Below, piece by piece: positions 7,221-14,895 of a stretch of DNA of 16,967 nt. The stretch's first letter is position 1, and each line of letters starts with the position of its first letter. This DNA comes from Acidobacteria bacterium 37-71-11. GTDB taxonomy: Bacteria; Acidobacteriota; Thermoanaerobaculia; Thermoanaerobaculales; Thermoanaerobaculaceae. The notes under the pieces are model-generated. The model saw nothing but the letters and a program-made list of their open reading frames with translations. It had not been told where the DNA came from and searched no databases. Where the stretch lies: positions 1 through 16,967 of the forward strand of contig NCBR01000031.1 in the NCBI GenBank assembly GCA_002279285.1. The letters are read 5' to 3'. A program made the position numbers and the translations under genes.

Positions 7221-7339
7221 AAGAGGTTAGAGGAAAGACGGAAGAGGGAGGGCAGCCGCGTCGCCGGCGATCGCCGCTCGTGGATCTTTGATCTTGCCGT
7301 CCCTCTCACTTCTTCCCTCTTCCTGCTTCCTAATCCTCA
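7221..7339. repeat. Long imperfect inverted repeat between sufS and sufU
   Basis: The arm at 7221-7249 (purine-rich on the plus strand) is nearly complementary to 7314-7339; the core GGAAGAGGGA (7240-7249) and TCCCTCTTCC (7314-7323) pair perfectly, and TTAG (7227-7230) pairs with CTAA (7330-7333), with a few one- or two-base gaps between. The loop holds a perfect 12-base palindrome, CGGCGATCGCCG (7265-7276). On the suf transcript this would fold into a long hairpin beginning at the sufS stop codon. It could be an mRNA processing or attenuation element, or a small MITE/REP-like insertion. No flanking target duplication was seen. Confidence 0.5.
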
Positions 7340-8590
7340 CGCGAGGCCGAAGTAGCGCCTCGCGGCGACCAAACCGTCCACCAGGGCGTCCACGTCGTCG
7401 CGATCATTGTAGATCCCGAACGACGCCCGCGCGGTGGCAGTCACGTCGAGCCGGCGCATCAGCGGCTGGGCGCAGTGGTGGCCGGCGCGGACCGCGATGC
7501 CAAGGGTGTCCAGCACCTGCGCCAGGTCGTGGGGGTGGATCTCGGGGTCCACGAACGAGACGAGGCCGCCGCGCACGTCGGCCTCGGCCGGTCCGTGGAT
7601 CTGCAGCCACCCGAGCGAGCGCAGGCGCTCGAGGGCGTAGCCGACGAGCTCGCGCTCGTGGGCGCGCACGGCCGGCATTCCGAGCTCTTCGAGCAGATCG
7701 AGTGCGGCAGGGAACGCCGCGGCGTCCGCGATGTTGGGGGTGCCGGCCTCGAACTTGTGCGGGATCTCGTTCCAGGTGGCGGAGTCCAGCCGGACCTCGC
7801 GGATCATCTCGCCTCCGCCGGCGACCGGTTCCATCCGTTCGAGAAGCTCCGGCTTCGCCACCAGGAAGCCGATCCCGGTGGGCCCGTACATCTTGTGCGC
7901 CGAGAACGCCAGGAAATCGGCGCCGAGCGCCTGGACGTCCACCGGCATGTGCGGGACCGACTGCGCGCCGTCCACGACCATCACGGCGCCGGCACGGTGC
8001 GCGGCCGCCGCGATCTCGGCGATCGGGTTGATCGTGCCGAGCACGTTGGACATGGCGGTCAGCGAGACGATGCGCGTGCGCGGCGACAGCAGCGACGCGA
8101 ACGCCGCCATGTCGAGGCGGCCGTCGGCGGTGATCGGGACGTGGCGCAGCGTCACGCCGCGCTCGCGGGCGAGCATGATCCACGGCACCAGGTTGGAGTG
8201 GTGCTCCATCTCGGAGAGCAGCACCTCGTCACCCTGGGCGAGCGTCGCCCCCCACGACCGGGCCACGAGGTTGATGGCCTCGGTGGCGTTGCGCACGATG
8301 ACCACGCCGCGCGCATCGGGGGCGTTGACGAAGGCGGCGGCGCGCGCGCGGCAGCGCTCGTACAGGGCGGTGGCCTCTTCCGCGAGGGTGTGGACGCCGC
8401 GGTGGACGTTGGCGTTCGAGGTCGTGTAGTAGGCGGTGATCGCGGCCAGAACGGTGTCGGGCTTCTGCGTCGTGGCCGCGTTGTCGAGGTAGACGAGCGG
8501 GTGGCCGTGGACCTGGCGGCCGAGGATCGGGAAGCGCGCTCGCAGCGCGCGGGGGTCGAAGCCCACAGCCGGGGACGCCGTCGTGGCCAT
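7337..8590 (-). CDS. sufS: SufS cysteine desulfurase (group II)
   Basis: A 417-residue PLP enzyme that removes sulfur from L-cysteine as an enzyme persulfide, giving alanine, for the SUF pathway. Visible features: YLDNAATTQKP near residue 34, EMEHHSN at 128-133, the cofactor-binding VVDGAQSVPH, the PLP lysine in SAHKMYGP (Lys233), and the catalytic cysteine in RAGHHCAQP (Cys373), the SufS-type active-site loop. Length is normal for the family. ATG 8590 has GGAG 8 bases upstream; GTG 8599, which overlaps the sufD stop as GTGA, would add three residues and is the alternative start. It lies between sufD and sufU in the operon, the usual arrangement with the SufU partner. Confidence 0.95.
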   Translation of the reverse strand: MATTASPAVGFDPRALRARFPILGRQVHGHPLVYLDNAATTQKPDTVLAAITAYYTTSNANVHRGVHTLAEEATALYERCRARAAAFVNAPDARGVVIVRNATEAINLVARSWGATLAQGDEVLLSEMEHHSNLVPWIMLARERGVTLRHVPITADGRLDMAAFASLLSPRTRIVSLTAMSNVLGTINPIAEIAAAAHRAGAVMVVDGAQSVPHMPVDVQALGADFLAFSAHKMYGPTGIGFLVAKPELLERMEPVAGGGEMIREVRLDSATWNEIPHKFEAGTPNIADAAAFPAALDLLEELGMPAVRAHERELVGYALERLRSLGWLQIHGPAEADVRGGLVSFVDPEIHPHDLAQVLDTLGIAVRAGHHCAQPLMRRLDVTATARASFGIYNDRDDVDALVDGLVAARRYFGLA

Positions 8591-8595
8591 GGCGC

Positions 8596-9867
8596 TCACT
8601 CCGTGTGCAGCCGCGCAGCTACCAGCGCCTGGATGCGCTCGCGCGTGGTCTGCGGCAGCCGGCCCAGCGTCTGGTCGAGGAACCCGTAGACGATCACGCG
8701 CGCCGCCTGCATCGGCGCGAGGCCTCGGCTCTCCAGGTAGAAGAGCTGCTCCGGGTCGATCGGCGAGACGGTGGCGCCGTGCGAGCAGCGCACGTCGTCC
8801 GTGAGGATCTCGAGCTCGGGGATCGACTCGGCCCGGGCCTGGCCGGAGAGCAGCAGGTTTCTGTTTTCCTGGTACGCCTCGGAACCGGCCGCTCCTGGGG
8901 CGATCCGGATCATCCCGGTGTACGCCGAACGCGCGGCGCCCGTGAGCGCGACCTTGAAGTCGAGGTTGGAACGCGTTTTCCGGGCCTCATGGATGTGCTC
9001 GGTGTGGTGGTCGAACCGCTGTGAGTCGCCGCCCATCGCGACGCCGAACGTCTCGACCTCGGCGCCCTCGCCCGCAAGGAACGCGCCGACGTCGGCCTTG
9101 AACTCGGTCCCGCCGAACGAGGCGATCGACATCTGGAAGTGGGCCCCGGCACCCACCCTGGCGCGGGCGGTGAGGTGGCCCGTCACGCCGGTTTCCCAGC
9201 GCTGGACGAGGCCGTAGCGGACGTCCGCGTGGGCGCCGACCACGATCTCGGTGACGCCGATGACCCGGGTCGCCGCGTCCCCGCCTACGTGTCCTTCGAT
9301 GATCTCGAACGAGCTGTCCTCGCCCGCGAGTACGAGCACGCGCGGGAGGGAGATACTTCCGGCCACCAGGCGGAGGCGGATCGGGTGCTCGAGGGAGACC
9401 CCGGCCGGGACGCGCACCAGCACCCCGCCGCGCCAGGCGGCGGTGTTGATCGCTTCCAGGAACCCGTGGCTTGCCGGCACGACGGTTCCCAGCAGGCCGC
9501 CGGCCGCGGCGCGGTGGAGGTCCTCGACCACGACGCCGGCGTTGCGGGCGTCGGCGCCGATCTCGACCACCCGCAAGGCGCTGCCGGCGAGCAGTGCGGC
9601 CACCGACAGCGACTCGTCGAGGCGCCACGTCGGAGCGACGTCGGCCGGCGCCTGCGCGGTCGGGTCGCCGTCGGGCAGGAAACGCGCCGGGTTGGTATAG
9701 CGCCAGAGGTGGCTGGAGCGGTTGGGGAGCGCGAGTGGGGTGAGGCGCGCGTGTGCCTCGCGGCGGATTGCGAGGGTGCCGGCATCCTCGCCCGCGACCC
9801 GCGAGAGGGCGTCGATGTGCTCGAGCGCGATGGCGGGGGCGGTCTCGACGGCCGGGCGGCTAGCCAA
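8596..9867 (-). CDS. sufD: SufD, Fe-S scaffold complex subunit
   Basis: A 423-residue SufB/SufD-family protein that pairs with SufB in the SufBC2D scaffold. It has the N-terminal HLWRYTNP-like segment (W.YT motif) and the C-terminal beta-helix core with TGMIRIAPGAAGSEAYQENR, ILTDDVRCSHGATV and LFYLESRGL, the SUF core signature including the CSHGAT histidine motif of SufD. The start is TTG at 9867, chosen because GGAGG lies 6 bases upstream inside the end of sufB; the two genes overlap by 8 bases, suggesting coupled translation. Stoichiometry and partner roles are from known SUF systems. Confidence 0.93.
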   Translation of the reverse strand: MASRPAVETAPAIALEHIDALSRVAGEDAGTLAIRREAHARLTPLALPNRSSHLWRYTNPARFLPDGDPTAQAPADVAPTWRLDESLSVAALLAGSALRVVEIGADARNAGVVVEDLHRAAAGGLLGTVVPASHGFLEAINTAAWRGGVLVRVPAGVSLEHPIRLRLVAGSISLPRVLVLAGEDSSFEIIEGHVGGDAATRVIGVTEIVVGAHADVRYGLVQRWETGVTGHLTARARVGAGAHFQMSIASFGGTEFKADVGAFLAGEGAEVETFGVAMGGDSQRFDHHTEHIHEARKTRSNLDFKVALTGAARSAYTGMIRIAPGAAGSEAYQENRNLLLSGQARAESIPELEILTDDVRCSHGATVSPIDPEQLFYLESRGLAPMQAARVIVYGFLDQTLGRLPQTTRERIQALVAARLHTE

Positions 9868-11278
9868 CGGAGCCCTCCATTTCCAGCTCGATGAGACGGT
9901 TGAGCTCGACCGCGTACTCCATCGGCAGCTCCTTGACGAACGGCTCGATGAAGCCGTTGACGATCATGAGGCGCGCCTGGTCGTCCCTGATTCCGCGCGA
10001 GCGCAGGTAGAAGAGCTGCTCGTCGCCGATCTTGGAGACGCGCGCCTCGTGTTCGACCCGGACCTGGTCCTCGTCGATCTCCATGGTCGGGTAGGTGTCG
10101 GTGCGCGCGGCGCCCCCGATCAGGAGCGCGTCGCACTGCACCGAGGTCTTGCAGCCATGAGCGCCTTTGCGGATCTTGACCAGGCCGCGGTACGACGACC
10201 GGCCGGTCCCCTTGGAGATCGACTTGGAGGTGATCTTCGACGTCGTGTTGGGCGCGAGGTGGATCATCTTGGCGCCGGCGTCCTGGTGCTGGCCCGGGCC
10301 GGCGAACGCGATCGAGAGCACCTCGCCGTGCGCGCGCTCGCCCTTGAGGATCACCGCCGGGTATTTCATGGTGAGCCTGGAGCCGATGTTGCCGTCCACC
10401 CACTCGACCACCGCGTCTTCGTTGGCGACGGCACGCTTGGTGACCAGGTTGTAGATGTTGTTGGACCAGTTCTGGATCGTCGTGTAGCGGATGCGGGCGC
10501 CTTTCATCGCGATCAACTCGACGACCGCCGAGTGCAGCGAGTGGGAGGAGTAGACGGGCGCGGTGCACCCCTCGATGTAGTGGACCTTGGCGCCCTCGTC
10601 CGCGATGATCAGGGTGCGCTCGAACTGGCCCATGCGTTCGGCGTTGATCCTGAAGTACGCCTGCAGCGGGATCGCCACCTCGGTGTTCTTCGGCACGTAG
10701 ATGAACGAGCCCCCCGACCACACCGCGCTGTTGAGCGCGGCGAACTTGTTGTCGGCCGCGGGGATCACGCTGGCGAAGTACGTGCGCACGATCTCCTCGT
10801 GCTCGCGCAGCCCCGAGTCCATGTCGAGGAAGATCACGCCCTGCTTGGTCAGTTCCTCCTTGACCGAGTGGTACACCACCTCAGACTCGTACTGCGCCGA
10901 GACGCCGGACAGGAACTTGCGCTCTGCCTCCGGGATGCCGAGGCGGTCGAAGGTGCGCTTGACGTTCTCGGGGACCTCCTCCCAGCTCGTCTCCTGCTTC
11001 TCGGTGGCGCGCACGTAGTAGGTGATCTCGTCGAAGTCGATCTCCGACAGCATCGCGGTGTCGCCCCAGGTGGGCATCGGCTTGGCCAGGAAGATGTCGA
11101 GCGCCTTGTGACGGAACGCACGCATCCAGTCGGGCTCCTTCTTGAGGAGGGAGATCGCCTCGACGACCTCGTGCGAGAGCCCCTTGGGCGTCCGCATGAA
11201 GTACTCCTCGGGGTCGTGGAACCCGTAGCGCTGGTTGTAGTCGCTCCCGATGTCGGCAACGGTCGGCGTCGAGGCCAT
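9860..11278 (-). CDS. sufB: SufB, Fe-S cluster scaffold protein
   Basis: A 472-residue SufB, the main cluster-building subunit of the SufBCD complex. Recognised by NQRYGFHDPEEYF near the N-terminus, KPMPTWGDTAMLSEIDFDEI, YIEGCTAPVYSSHSLH, NWSNNIYNLVTKR, and the C-terminal HEARVSKIGDEQLFYLRSRG and IEPFVKELPMEYAVELNRLI. The segment before the HEA motif reads MEIDEDQVRVEHEA; like the Bacillus type, and unlike E. coli SufB, it has no Cys in that stretch (recalled comparison). ATG 11278 overlaps the sufC stop by one base (TGATG), and AGGGGG lies about 6 bases upstream. Length is normal. Confidence 0.96.
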   Translation of the reverse strand: MASTPTVADIGSDYNQRYGFHDPEEYFMRTPKGLSHEVVEAISLLKKEPDWMRAFRHKALDIFLAKPMPTWGDTAMLSEIDFDEITYYVRATEKQETSWEEVPENVKRTFDRLGIPEAERKFLSGVSAQYESEVVYHSVKEELTKQGVIFLDMDSGLREHEEIVRTYFASVIPAADNKFAALNSAVWSGGSFIYVPKNTEVAIPLQAYFRINAERMGQFERTLIIADEGAKVHYIEGCTAPVYSSHSLHSAVVELIAMKGARIRYTTIQNWSNNIYNLVTKRAVANEDAVVEWVDGNIGSRLTMKYPAVILKGERAHGEVLSIAFAGPGQHQDAGAKMIHLAPNTTSKITSKSISKGTGRSSYRGLVKIRKGAHGCKTSVQCDALLIGGAARTDTYPTMEIDEDQVRVEHEARVSKIGDEQLFYLRSRGIRDDQARLMIVNGFIEPFVKELPMEYAVELNRLIELEMEGSVG

Positions 11279-12045
11279 CAGACACCCCCTGCGGCGGCGG
11301 CCGGTTCGAGCCAATCGTAGCCGCGTTCCTCGAGCTCGAGGGCGAGCTCGGGCCCGCCGGTGCGCACGATGTGCCCGTCCATGAAGACGTGCACGACGTC
11401 CGGGCGCACGTAGTTGAGCAGCCGCTGGTAGTGGGTCACCAGCACCATCCCGGTGTCGTTCGACACGGCGGCGTTGATCCCCTTGGCGACCACCTTGAGC
11501 GCGTCGATGTCGAGGCCGGAATCGGTCTCGTCGAGCAGGGCGAACTTCGGCTTGAGCATCAGAAGCTGGAGGATCTCGACCCGCTTCTTCTCGCCGCCGG
11601 AGAAACCGTCGTTGAGGTAGCGCCCTGCAAACGCGGGGTCCATCTCGAGGTCCGCCATGCGCGCCAGCAGTTCCTTGCGGAACTCCCGCACCGGCACGTC
11701 GGCGCCGCGCACCGCAGATACGGCGGCGCGCAGGAACGAGGCGACGGTCACACCGGGCACCGCGACCGGATACTGGAAGGCGAGGAACATCCCGCGGCGA
11801 GCCTTCTCGTCGGGGGGGAGGGCGCTGACGTCCTCGCCGGCGAGCGTCACGGTACCCTCGACGGCGTAGGCCGGGTGTCCCATCAGGCCGTTCGCCAGCG
11901 TGGACTTTCCGGAGCCGTTGGGGCCCATGATCGCGTGGACCTCCCCCGGCTGCACCGTGAGGTCGACGCCCTTGACGACCTCTTTTTCGCCGATGTGGAT
12001 CCGTACGCCGGCGCACGAAAAGACAGGTTTGGAATCGTGGTTCAT
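11278..12045 (-). CDS. sufC: SufC, ABC-type ATPase of the SUF complex
   Basis: A 255-residue cytoplasmic ABC ATPase that drives conformational change in SufBC2D. It has Walker A GPNGSGKST at 41-49, the Q-loop near FQYPVAVPGV at 90-99, the SufC-specific signature FSGGEKKR at 148-155, Walker B FALLDETDSGLD at 168-179 and the H-loop His205 (VTHYQRLL). No transmembrane partner is expected. ATG 12045 overlaps the upstream regulator stop as ATGA, with AGAGGA upstream. It is the first structural gene of the suf operon. Confidence 0.96.
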   Translation of the reverse strand: MNHDSKPVFSCAGVRIHIGEKEVVKGVDLTVQPGEVHAIMGPNGSGKSTLANGLMGHPAYAVEGTVTLAGEDVSALPPDEKARRGMFLAFQYPVAVPGVTVASFLRAAVSAVRGADVPVREFRKELLARMADLEMDPAFAGRYLNDGFSGGEKKRVEILQLLMLKPKFALLDETDSGLDIDALKVVAKGINAAVSNDTGMVLVTHYQRLLNYVRPDVVHVFMDGHIVRTGGPELALELEERGYDWLEPAAAAGGV

Positions 12046-12560
12046 TGCGTTCCTCTCTCCCTCGGCCCGCCGGCGCCCGTGCCGCTCCCGCGTCCCTGGG
12101 GGACGATGAGCGGCCAGCGCTCCTGCAGGTGTTTGTCGGTAAGGCGCTCGCCGGCGGTCAGGTCGGCGAGGGTCGTGTGCTCGAACACGCGCTTGAGCAG
12201 TGCGTCGAGGTGCGCCCACACCGGGCGCAACGAGCAGTCGGTCAGGCGCGAACAGTCGGAGGCGTCCGGGCTGCGGTGCTGGAGGCAGAACCCCGAGTCG
12301 AACAGCGGCTTGCCGAGGACCTCGAGGATCCGCGCCACCGTGATCTGCTCCGGCGGCGCCGCCAGGACGTAGCCGCCATGGCGGCCGCGGGTGGCGGTCA
12401 CGAGGCCGGCCTGGCGCAGGCGGATGAGCACCTTGGCCGCGAACGGCACCGCGATCCCCTCCGCCCCGGCCAACTCGGAGAGGGACACGGTGTGCCCCGG
12501 CCGCAGCGCGAGCTGCAGCATGCAGCGCATTCCGTACTCTTCGGTGGCGGTGATCTTCAT
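12042..12560 (-). CDS. Rrf2-family Fe-S-sensing regulator of the suf operon (IscR/SufR-like)
   Basis: A 172-residue Rrf2 regulator. Residues 1-70 form the winged helix-turn-helix, ending in RGRHGGYVLA (59-68), the family wing motif. Three cysteines at 92, 103 and 109 lie where IscR-type proteins bind a [2Fe-2S] cluster, but the spacing is C-x10-C-x5-C rather than the C-x5-C-x5-C I recall for E. coli IscR. It is the first gene of the suf operon and overlaps sufC by 4 bases, so autoregulation and control of suf by cluster status is the natural inference. ATG 12560 is preceded by AGGGGG. The last 20 residues are Gly/Arg-rich and look disordered. Confidence 0.9.
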   Translation of the reverse strand: MKITATEEYGMRCMLQLALRPGHTVSLSELAGAEGIAVPFAAKVLIRLRQAGLVTATRGRHGGYVLAAPPEQITVARILEVLGKPLFDSGFCLQHRSPDASDCSRLTDCSLRPVWAHLDALLKRVFEHTTLADLTAGERLTDKHLQERWPLIVPQGRGSGTGAGGPRERGTQ

Positions 12561-12617
12561 GGTCCCCCTGGTCGCGTCGGGCCGCTCGCCGGCCCCCTCG
12601 AGCGCGCCAACGGGCAA

Positions 12618-12646
12618 ATCATGACCTAAATTTCCGAATTATTCAA
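12618..12646 (-). promoter_or_regulatory. Candidate promoter of the suf operon
   Basis: On the minus strand TTGAAT (12646-12641) and CATGAT (12623-12618) are separated by 17 bases; each matches 4 of 6 consensus positions. They lie in a short AT-rich island (about 12616-12648) in otherwise GC-rich DNA, 51 bases upstream of the first suf gene. The island sits between divergent genes and probably also serves the plus-strand secreted-protein gene. No recognisable IscR or SufR operator was identified. Confidence 0.38.
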
Positions 12647-12704
12647 GAGGCCATCCCACCTGTACGTTCTGCAACTGCATCGCAAGTGCTGCGACGGGAT
12701 CTCC

Positions 12705-12719
12705 CGGCATGGAATGCCG
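12705..12719. repeat. Small hairpin in the leader of the small secreted protein gene
   Basis: CGGCAT (12705-12710), loop GGA, ATGCCG (12714-12719): a perfect 6-bp stem about 50 bases before the ATG at 12771. It may stabilise the 5' leader or be incidental in GC-rich DNA. Confidence 0.3.
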
Positions 12720-12770
12720 CCGTCCGGCGCACCGTTTCTTCGGTTGATGTGACGATAAGGAGGATTCGCA

Positions 12771-13115
12771 ATGTCAAAGAGATCGTTGCTCACCGCGGTG
12801 ATGCTGTCGCTCCTCGCCTTGCCCGCCATCGCGGCGGCCGAGACGTGGAAGAACGTTCCGCTCATCGACCACAACTGCGTCAACAAGGTCAAGGCCGACC
12901 CCGACAAGCACCCGACCAGCTGCCTGCTCCGCTGCGCCAAGAGCGGCTACGGCGTGCTGACCTCGGACGGGACGTGGGTGAAGTTCGACGCGAAGGGAAA
13001 CGAGGAAGCCCTCGCGGCGCTCAAGGCGACGACGAAGACCTCAGGGATCCGCGTCACCGTCGAGGGCGAGCGCTCGGGCGACATGATCAAGGTTCAGACC
13101 GTCACCATCGACTGA
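12771..13115 (+). CDS. Small secreted protein with three cysteines, function unknown
   Basis: A 114-residue exported protein: basic start MSKR, hydrophobic segment 6-20, likely signal cleavage after AIAAA near residue 23. The mature part has Cys36, Cys51 and Cys55 (DHNC, SCLLRC), a GYGVLTSDGTWVKFD strand region and an ending IRVTVEGERSGDMIKVQTV. This pattern (D..C, C..xC, then yvL..dGk, then V.V.G......I.V..I) recalls small OB-fold-like periplasmic proteins seen in Acidobacteriota, by memory only. AGGAGG lies 8 bases before ATG 12771, a strong ribosome site. It is divergent from the suf operon and followed by a strong hairpin terminator, so it is probably monocistronic. An odd number of cysteines leaves one free or intermolecular. 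Confidence 0.8.
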   Translation: MSKRSLLTAVMLSLLALPAIAAAETWKNVPLIDHNCVNKVKADPDKHPTSCLLRCAKSGYGVLTSDGTWVKFDAKGNEEALAALKATTKTSGIRVTVEGERSGDMIKVQTVTID

Positions 13116-13134
13116 GGCGCCGGTCGCCTCGCTG

Positions 13135-13163
13135 CCAACGGCCACGGATCCCGTGGCCGTTGG
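13135..13163 (+). terminator. Strong hairpin terminator after the small secreted protein gene
   Basis: CCAACGGCCACGG (13135-13147) pairs perfectly with CCGTGGCCGTTGG (13151-13163) over a 3-base loop, a 13-bp stem. It begins 20 bases after the stop codon of the secreted protein gene. The downstream sequence is T-containing (TGTGTCTG, then CCCTTTTC at some distance) rather than a clean T-tract. A second 6-bp hairpin, GAGGCG/CGCCTC (13114-13130), overlaps the stop codon. Confidence 0.6.
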
Positions 13164-13311
13164 TGTGTCTGTGGCCCTTTTCGATCGCGGGTACGGGATC
13201 CGCGGCCGCCTCCGGGGAAGATCACCAACCGCCGGAACGGCGTGCAGGACGTTCGAGCTTTGCCTCGGCCCTGTCCTGGCGTACGCTGGGCCCAGACCGG
13301 GAGGGGATTCG

Positions 13312-14895
13312 ATGCGCCAGTTGGCGGCGGCGGTGCGGCGGGATGCGGGGTTCGAGGGAAACCTGCGGCGGTGGCGCGAGGCCGTCGCCAGGCTCCGGGC
13401 GGAGGAAGCGCGCCTGCGCGAGGGCGGCGGGGCGAAGGCCGCCGAGCGCCACACGGCGCAGGGCAAGATGCTGGTCCGCGACCGGCTGGCCGCACTGCTC
13501 GATCCCGGGGCGCCGTTCGTCGAGTTCGGCACCTGGGCGGGGTGGGGGATGTACGAGGAGTGGGGCGGCGCCCCGTCGGCGGGGTGCGTCACCGGCGTCG
13601 GCGCGGTCTCGGGCCGCACCTGCGTGGTGGTGGCCAACGACGCGACGGTCAAGGCCGGCGCGTGGTTCCCGATCACCTGCAAGAAGATCCTGCGCGCGCA
13701 GGAGATCGCCCTCGAGAACCGCCTGCCGCTCGTTTACCTGGTGGACTCCTCGGGCGTGTTCCTGCCGCTCCAGGACGAGATCTTCCCCGACAAGGAGCAC
13801 TTCGGCCGGGTGTTCTACAACAACGCCCGCCTCTCGGCCGCCGGCATCTACCAGATTGCCGCAATCATGGGGCCGTGCGTCGCCGGCGGCGCGTACCTGC
13901 CGATCATGTCCGACGAGGCACTCATCGTCGAGGGCACCGGCTCGATCTTCCTCGCCGGTCCCCACCTCGTGAAGGCGGCGATCGGGGAGCAGATCGAGGC
14001 CGAGGCACTGGGCGGGGCCGAGGTGCAGTCCGACATCTCAATGGTCGTGGACGACCGCTTCCCCGACGACGCCGCCTGCCTGGCCGCGGTGCGCGTCCGC
14101 ATGGGGCAGCTCGCGGCGCCGCGCCTCGCCCCGTTCGACCGCGTCGAGCCGGCCGAGCCCGCGGTGGACCCGGGCGAGATCGCCGGCGTGATGCCGGCCG
14201 ACCGGACGCGGCCGTACGAGACGTACGCGCTGCTCGCGCACCTGCTCGACGGCTCGGAGTTCGAGGAGTACAAGGCGACCTCGGGCCGCTCCCTGGTGTG
14301 CGGCACGGGCCGCATCGGCGGCTGGGCGGTGGGCATTGTCGCCAACCAGCGCGCCGTCGTGGCGCGCCGCCGCGGCCTCGGCCCGCACGACAAGGAGATG
14401 CAGATCGGGGGCGTGATCTACGCCGACGGCGCCGACAAGGGCGCCCGCTTCGTCGAGCTGTGCAACCAGAAGGGGATCCCGCTGCTGTTCCTGCAGGACG
14501 TCACCGGGGTGCCGAAGATCACGATCGTCGTCGGCAACTCCTACGGTGCCGGCAACTATGCGATGGCGGGGAAGGCGTATGGCCCGCGCTTCATCTTCGC
14601 CTGGCCGTCGGCGTCGATCGCGGTGATGGGTGGCGAGCAGGCGGCGCAGACGCTGCTGGCGATCCAGCTCAAGAACCGCGGCAACGACGTGAGCGAGGAG
14701 GAGAAGCGCGCGCGCCTGGCCGAGACGAGGGCGCGCTACGAGGCTTCGGCCGACCCGCGCTACGCCGCGGCCCGGCTCTGGGTGGACGGCATCCTCGACC
14801 CGGCCCACACCCGCGAGACGGTCGCCGCCTGCATCGCGGCGTGCGCCCACCAGGGCGAGATCCCCCGCGCCCGCTGGGGCGTGCTGCAGACGTAG
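13312..14895 (+). CDS. Biotin-dependent acyl-CoA carboxyltransferase beta subunit, lacking an internal active-site segment
   Basis: A 527-residue crotonase-fold carboxyltransferase of the methylcrotonyl/propionyl-CoA carboxylase beta family, which transfers carboxyl from carboxybiotin to an acyl-CoA. N-domain: GKMLVRDRLAALLDPG near 51, DSSGVFLPLQDEIFPDKEHFGR, GPCVAGGAYLPIMSDEA. C-domain: EMQIGGVIYADGADKGARF, GNSYGAGNYAM, WPSASIAVMGGEQAA. After LFLQDVTG (ending Gly399) the sequence passes straight to VPKITIVVG; relatives have about 27 residues here (FMVG...GGI..GAK...), which include the GAK segment of the biotin-side oxyanion hole. The loss is in frame and the rest is intact, so the protein is probably impaired or specialised, or the assembly is collapsed. 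ATG 13312 has GGAGGGG 5 bases upstream. No biotin carboxylase gene lies in the window. Confidence 0.88.
   Translation: MRQLAAAVRRDAGFEGNLRRWREAVARLRAEEARLREGGGAKAAERHTAQGKMLVRDRLAALLDPGAPFVEFGTWAGWGMYEEWGGAPSAGCVTGVGAVSGRTCVVVANDATVKAGAWFPITCKKILRAQEIALENRLPLVYLVDSSGVFLPLQDEIFPDKEHFGRVFYNNARLSAAGIYQIAAIMGPCVAGGAYLPIMSDEALIVEGTGSIFLAGPHLVKAAIGEQIEAEALGGAEVQSDISMVVDDRFPDDAACLAAVRVRMGQLAAPRLAPFDRVEPAEPAVDPGEIAGVMPADRTRPYETYALLAHLLDGSEFEEYKATSGRSLVCGTGRIGGWAVGIVANQRAVVARRRGLGPHDKEMQIGGVIYADGADKGARFVELCNQKGIPLLFLQDVTGVPKITIVVGNSYGAGNYAMAGKAYGPRFIFAWPSASIAVMGGEQAAQTLLAIQLKNRGNDVSEEEKRARLAETRARYEASADPRYAAARLWVDGILDPAHTRETVAACIAACAHQGEIPRARWGVLQT

Noticed and set aside
7265..7276. GCGATCGC octamer as a HIP1-type cyanobacterial repeat
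   Set aside because: This was noticed as a single site inside the longer inverted repeat, and the gene content does not suggest a cyanobacterium.
7475..8689. Plus-strand open frame (404 codons) opposite sufS
   Set aside because: Antisense shadow; sufS has its full set of catalytic residues on the minus strand.
9722..11320. Long plus-strand open frame (532 codons) opposite sufD and sufB
   Set aside because: Antisense shadow of two well-conserved suf genes; no recognisable domain or credible ribosome site.
9860..12016. Single 718-codon frame that could be read as a SufC-SufB fusion
   Set aside because: The upstream part is sufC read in the wrong frame; true sufC has its own start and stop, and sufB starts at ATG 11278 with a ribosome site.
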